From: Parascedosporium putredinis
Taxonomy: Eukaryota > Ascomycota > Sordariomycetes > Microascales > Microascaceae
DNA length: 64,000 nt
Assembly (NCBI GenBank): GCA_949357655.1
Contig: CASHTG010000012.1
Coordinates: 2,976,001-3,040,000, forward strand
Reading direction: 5' to 3'
The notes beneath the pieces are model-generated. The model did no database searches, was not told the origin of the DNA, and was given only the letters and a program-made list of their open reading frames with translations. Position numbers and translations under genes: made by a program. This document shows, piece after piece, positions 59,812 to 64,000 of the stretch; within the stretch, counting starts at the first letter, position 1, and each line of letters opens with the position of its first letter.

Positions 59812-62800
59812 TCAAGTAGTTGTAGTAAAGAATCGCTTGAAAGCGGCCCTGAACCCGCTCTTCTTGTCATCTTCCTTCTCCTTGGCCTTCATCCTTTCCT
59901 CCTGCCGGGCCTTTCTTCTCGCTTCCTCGGACCGGGACGTCTCGCCCACATCCGTCTTCGACCTGGATAATTTGTCGTCCGACCTTCGAAGCTTGTCCTC
60001 GGATTTACCACGACTCTTGCTGTCGTCATCCTTGGTCTTGGTCAGCTTAGTGCGGGACACGTCTTCGGAGCGTCTGCTGCTCCGACCGAGCTTGGAGCGG
60101 CTGGTGTTGGATCGCTTTGGCACCTCGCGAGAAGAGGAAGGTGGAGGCTCTGGAACGGAGGCAACATCCTTGGGGCCGGCGAGAACCCCGCGGTCCTTCA
60201 TGTCAAGGAACTTCTTGGGTGACTCGTCAGGAAGGGCAGGGCGCTCAGTCTGGCTGCGAGAAGTACCAGGGCGAGACCTGCGGGTACTGCGGTCTCTCTC
60301 ACTGCTATCCAGATCTTTGCCCTTGGATTCTCTTGGCGTTCTGGGGCTTTCTTGGACTCTCTCTCGCTCCTTCTCGCGCTGGCGACGCTCCTCTCGGCGC
60401 TTTTCGTGGGCAGCTTGCTCTTCGGGTGTCCGATGGCGTCTCCTGGACCGCTCCGAAGCGTCCGCGCCGCTCTTGGGGGTGCGCGGGGGCGTCCTGGTAG
60501 TCGATTCGGGAGGGGTCCTTGCCGATCGATTGCTATCGGACCTGGGTCGATGCCTCTGGGACTGGGACGAGTGACGGCGGCTGTCTGTGCCTTCGCCTCC
60601 GTCTCTGCTGGACCGCGAGTGGTGGCTAGATCTGCGTCTACGGCGGCGCTCTTCCCGAGTTCTTTCTTTATCCTGGTCGTCGGCAGAAGTCTCTTTGTCT
60701 GTAAACAAGTCAGCAACAGAGCGGCGCAAGGCAAGCTCTACACTAGGTCTCCCTGTATCATCAGCAACGACTTGGGAAGAATCAATCTGCGAATCAACAC
60801 GGCGGGCGACGGTAGAGTCTCCCCCTTCTTTTTCTCGTCCAGATCGTCACTCATGAACAGAGGCGGCGCCTTCTCACGAGTGGGGCTTCCGGACGGGCTA
60901 AGAGCCTCGACTGTGGCATAAATAACCACAGCCGCGGCGATGTCCTCCTCAGCACGTGCAACGGACAGCTTTCGAGCCCGACGGAGGCTCTTAGCACGGG
61001 ACATTGCTGTCAGAGGAGGGGCATCGGAGAGCGACGGAACGACCACCGGAGGAGTGGGCGCCCGCTCGACACCAGTGAGAAGAGAAGCTAACGGGCTCTT
61101 GCTATCCTTGAGGCTTATTCCCTTGCTCCTGTCAATGTCAACCTTGAACGGTCTCTCGTTGCCCTTCTCTAGGATGGGGAACGACTCGGTGACATCCGGA
61201 GACTTTTCACTGGCTACCACCGGAGTAGGTGCGAGGAGAGGGCCCCGGCTTTCAAAAATGACGGGGAATCTTGAAGTTGGGCTCGAGGGAGGGCCCTTGT
61301 TGCTTCAGATTGAGGGAGACCCTCATCTCTAGCCTTGCCCTTATCCCGAGAGGAAAGGCGACTAGCCGCCACGAGTCCACCTGCGGCGGCTGCCCCAGCT
61401 GCCACTGCACCAAGAATCCAGCCCTTCTTTTCTTTAGGCTCTTCTTCAGAAAGCCCAGTCGAGGACTCCTGGGGCTCTGCGGGCGGCGCTGGCTCCGTGG
61501 CTGCAGCCTCGACAGCGGGGCCTGCCAAATCAGTCGACAGAGCTCTTGTATGGATCTCCGACTGGGAAGACGCGGCAGGATCTGAATAAGGCGCGGCAAT
61601 AACTCTTTCGTCTGGTTGAGTGGCTTCGACGGGCTCTGAGGTGACTATGGTTGAATCTTGAGGTGGTTCTTGAGATGCAAGATTCTCCAAGTTTTCAATG
61701 ACGGGAACTTGGGTGCTGAACGAGGCATCGGGAGCTGGATCTTCCGCGGCGGCATCCCTCTCTAAAGCGTATGTTTGGCCGGAGACATCGTCAACCGTCT
61801 TCTCAAAGCGCGGGGATTCGGGGGCAATGCCATCTATGGCTGCCAATCCCCGAGAAAGAGGCGCTTCCTGGTTTCGTGGGGAGGGCTCTTCAGCGGTCTG
61901 CTCATCTAGCTCGTTGGCGTGTTCGACTTCAGAGGGTTCTTCGCGGAATGCGGACTGCTCGGGGATGGCTGCTCAGGTACCAAGACCAAGCTCTCCTCAG
62001 TTTCAAAAGTCCTCTCTGGGGGGTTGGATGGCTTGAGAGATTGTATGAGAAAGATCAGCTTCAGGGGCCTCGGGTTGTGAGACGATGACGAGGTCGTCCG
62101 ACAGGCTAGTCTGTTCTCTCGCAAGAATAGGAAACTCCTCAAGATTGTCTGGCAGTGAATCATCAAATTGATCCTCAAGAACAGCCCGATCGACAATGAT
62201 AGGGTGTTCATCTAATTCATCCACAGACGATGATAGCTTGTCGGCCTCGGATTGCTCGACAGGCGTCGAGGTTTCGTGCTCAGGTTCGGACTCTAGAACA
62301 GCCAAGGTTGGTTCATCAGCAGCGGCCTCCTCGCTCACAACAGCATGGATAGCTGGAGTAGACTCATGACTCTGGACGTTCGGGCTATCTGCCTCTTGGG
62401 CAGGCACCGGCTCTTCCTCCGTGATGTCTACACCAGTCACAGATTCGGTATCCCGAGCGACGGCATCCTCGACGTCTTCAGTAGTCACAGTGCTGACATG
62501 TTCCCCAGCCTCAGGTTCGAGATTGCGAGAAGGAGCAAGTTCAGCCACCTCAACAGCGTCAACAGCGTCAGACTCGATTTCCGTGGCAATAGCGGGCTCA
62601 GGTTCCTCAGCAACGGTTGATTCAGCCTCGCTAATGGTGTGAGGCTCAACTTCTTGAGAGCTTACGGGCTCAGGTTGATCAGCAGGAGTCGATTGAACCT
62701 CAAGAGCGACTGGAACAACATCGTCGACAGTGAGACGCTCGATCTCTTTACAGAATCAGGTTCAGATTCGACAGCGGGCTCAACCTCGGCGGTGGGAGGC

Positions 62801-64000
62801 TCAACCTCTGCGGCAGTGGGCTCAGCTTCCTCGATGGGAGGCTCAACTTCGGCGGTAGGAGGCTCAACTTCCTCGGTGAGAGGCTCAACCTTTTCGTTGT
62901 CAGGCTCAACTTCCTCGAGGGTGGCAGATGCGACATCCTCAGCAACAAGCTCAGGTTCGGTTGCAGTTATAGGCTCGGCTCCCTCGGTAACAACAAAGTC
63001 GATCTCCTCAGTACCAGCAGGTTCCACTTCATTACCGGAAGCCCCAACTTCATCAACAGTGGAGAGTTCTACTTGTGTATCGATAGGCTCAACCTCTTGG
63101 ACAAGTGTCGGCTCGACTTCTTCCTCCAAAACGGCCTCGGTAGAGTCGGGGATAACATGTTCGGCCTCGACGGTGGCGCCCTCAAGATCGCGAGTAGCTG
63201 TAGGCTCAACCTCATCGCGCGCAGTAGGCTCAGTCTCTTTAGCAGGAACAAAGGCAGGGTCCTGGGAAGCAGAAGCCTCCGCCTCGTCAAGAGGAACAGG
63301 CTCAACCTCCTCGGAGGCGGGCTTGGGCGCATCCTCGGCAGTAGCTATCTGGGCTTCTTCAGGATTGATAAGGTCCGTCTCGATAGCAGCCACAGCCTCA
63401 ACCTCTTCAACAGCAACGGGCTCTGGTTCGTTAGCTAGCGCGAGCTCAGCTTCCCTAGGGGTGGCAGGCTCAATCTCTTCAACCATGGTGGCGAGAGCGG
63501 GCTCATCGACCGCTGCGGCTTCAACTTCTTCCGAAATGGCTTCTCGAGGTAGTGTGATATTCTCAATGGCCGGCTCAGTGGGCTCAACTGTCTCGATGAC
63601 TTCGGCTTCAGGATCAAGGGGCAAACTTTCCTCGGCGGAATCCTCGATAGGTGCAAATGATTCGCGGCTGGATGGGTCAACGTCGCCTGCTGTCTCAGAG
63701 ATCTCCTCGGAGGGTTTGAGTTGTTGTTCATCAGTAGCGGCGGTTTCTGTGGGGTCCGAACCATCGATCGCTTCTGCCGTTTTGGCAACGTCGTTGAGGT
63801 CGGCGGCAGAATCGCCAATATCCGCGAATACAGCAGAATCATTCAACCCATCTGTGGGAACGATGTCCTCAGACGAATCTATGATAACAAACTCTTCGTC
63901 TTCGCTCGCGGCAGCAGCGGTGGAAGCCTTGGTGACAATAACGATATCATCAGGACCCTGTTGCTCCTGAGGTTGAGAAATTGAATTGTCGTCTGCTTCG
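59812..64000 (-). CDS. C-terminal part of a giant acidic/SR-rich protein (involucrin-repeat, Leashin-like)
   Basis: The frame is open to the right edge, so the N-terminus is missing; nearly 1,400 residues are seen. Fungal homologues are called involucrin-repeat proteins and include the Leashin (Lah) tethers that hold Woronin bodies at septa; that role is inferred here. First comes a long acidic low-complexity part with EVEP/VEPPTAE repeats (plus 62760-63500), then a hydrophobic Ala/Gly segment GWILGAVAAGAAAAGG (near 61356-61425) and a SRAKSLRRARKLSVARAEED block. A very basic SR-rich tail (RRRRRRSSHHSRSS, RRHRTPEEQAAHEKRREERR) ends GFRAAFKRFF. Breaks: T 62747-62749, G 62018-62023 (one too many), G 61961-61964, 61254-61266, T 60829-60833. 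No introns are needed. Confidence 0.72.
62760..63500 (-). repeat. Acidic coding repeat (EVEP-type)
   Basis: Degenerate repeat units of 8-15 residues built on E-V-E-P followed by P/L-T/I-A/E-E, read on the minus strand. On DNA they appear as recurrent AGGCTCAAC words on the plus strand. The opposite strand stays open as a Ser/Ala-rich frame (62639-63970), which I regard as a shadow. Confidence 0.8.

Noticed and set aside
62639..63970. 443-codon Ser/Ala-rich frame on the plus strand
   Set aside because: It is the shadow of the acidic EVEP repeats read on the minus strand; Ser/Ala/Gly composition follows from reverse-complementing GAG/GTT/CCT codons.

Overview
The window is nuclear DNA from a filamentous ascomycete (Pezizomycotina; the homologues recalled best are from Sordariomycetes). 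The evidence is short GT-AG introns with CTAAC-type branch sites, tRNA genes with short introns after position 37, a Zn2Cys6 regulator, an Uds1-domain protein, and an involucrin-repeat/Leashin-like C-terminus. It holds 13 protein genes and two tRNA genes; I see no intact mobile element.

Layout. 0-6 kb: 3' part of the spliceosomal helicase Prp2 (+), a membrane-anchored methyltransferase (+), a small conserved protein of unknown function (-) and an Ups2/SLMO-type PRELI protein (-). 6-17 kb: tRNA-Val(AAC), then methionine aminopeptidase 2, an ERCC6L2-like SNF2 ATPase and an Ups1-type PRELI protein, all on the minus strand. 17-28.5 kb: an amidase (-), a Zn2Cys6 regulator (+) and a TauD-type dioxygenase (-), which could form a small scavenging or catabolic group. 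28-35.5 kb: no protein gene seen, but a tRNA-Ser(GCT) and a 25-bp tandem repeat. 35.6-38 kb: an Uds1-domain protein (-). 38-57 kb: about 19 kb between two divergent genes with no recognisable gene. 57-59.3 kb: LTA4 hydrolase/leucine aminopeptidase (+). 59.8-64 kb: the C-terminal part of a large acidic-then-SR-rich protein (-) that runs off the right edge.

Main caution. Nearly every long gene is broken by single-base frame shifts that fall at runs of one base, mostly one base too short. I count about 24 apparent losses and 5 apparent gains outside the amidase. They hit core genes (Prp2, MetAP2), and restoring the run length returns both homology and intron phase. The simplest reading is uncorrected homopolymer error in the assembly, not decay. 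Lengths quoted below assume these corrections.

Biology worth following: two different PRELI lipid-transfer paralogues 10 kb apart; SUMO-interacting-like motifs at both ends of the ERCC6L2-like protein, the C-terminal one visible only after frame repair; two in-frame starts in LTA4H that suggest dual targeting; and a hydrophobic Ala/Gly segment inside the Leashin-like protein. I found no convincing undescribed defence or mobile system.
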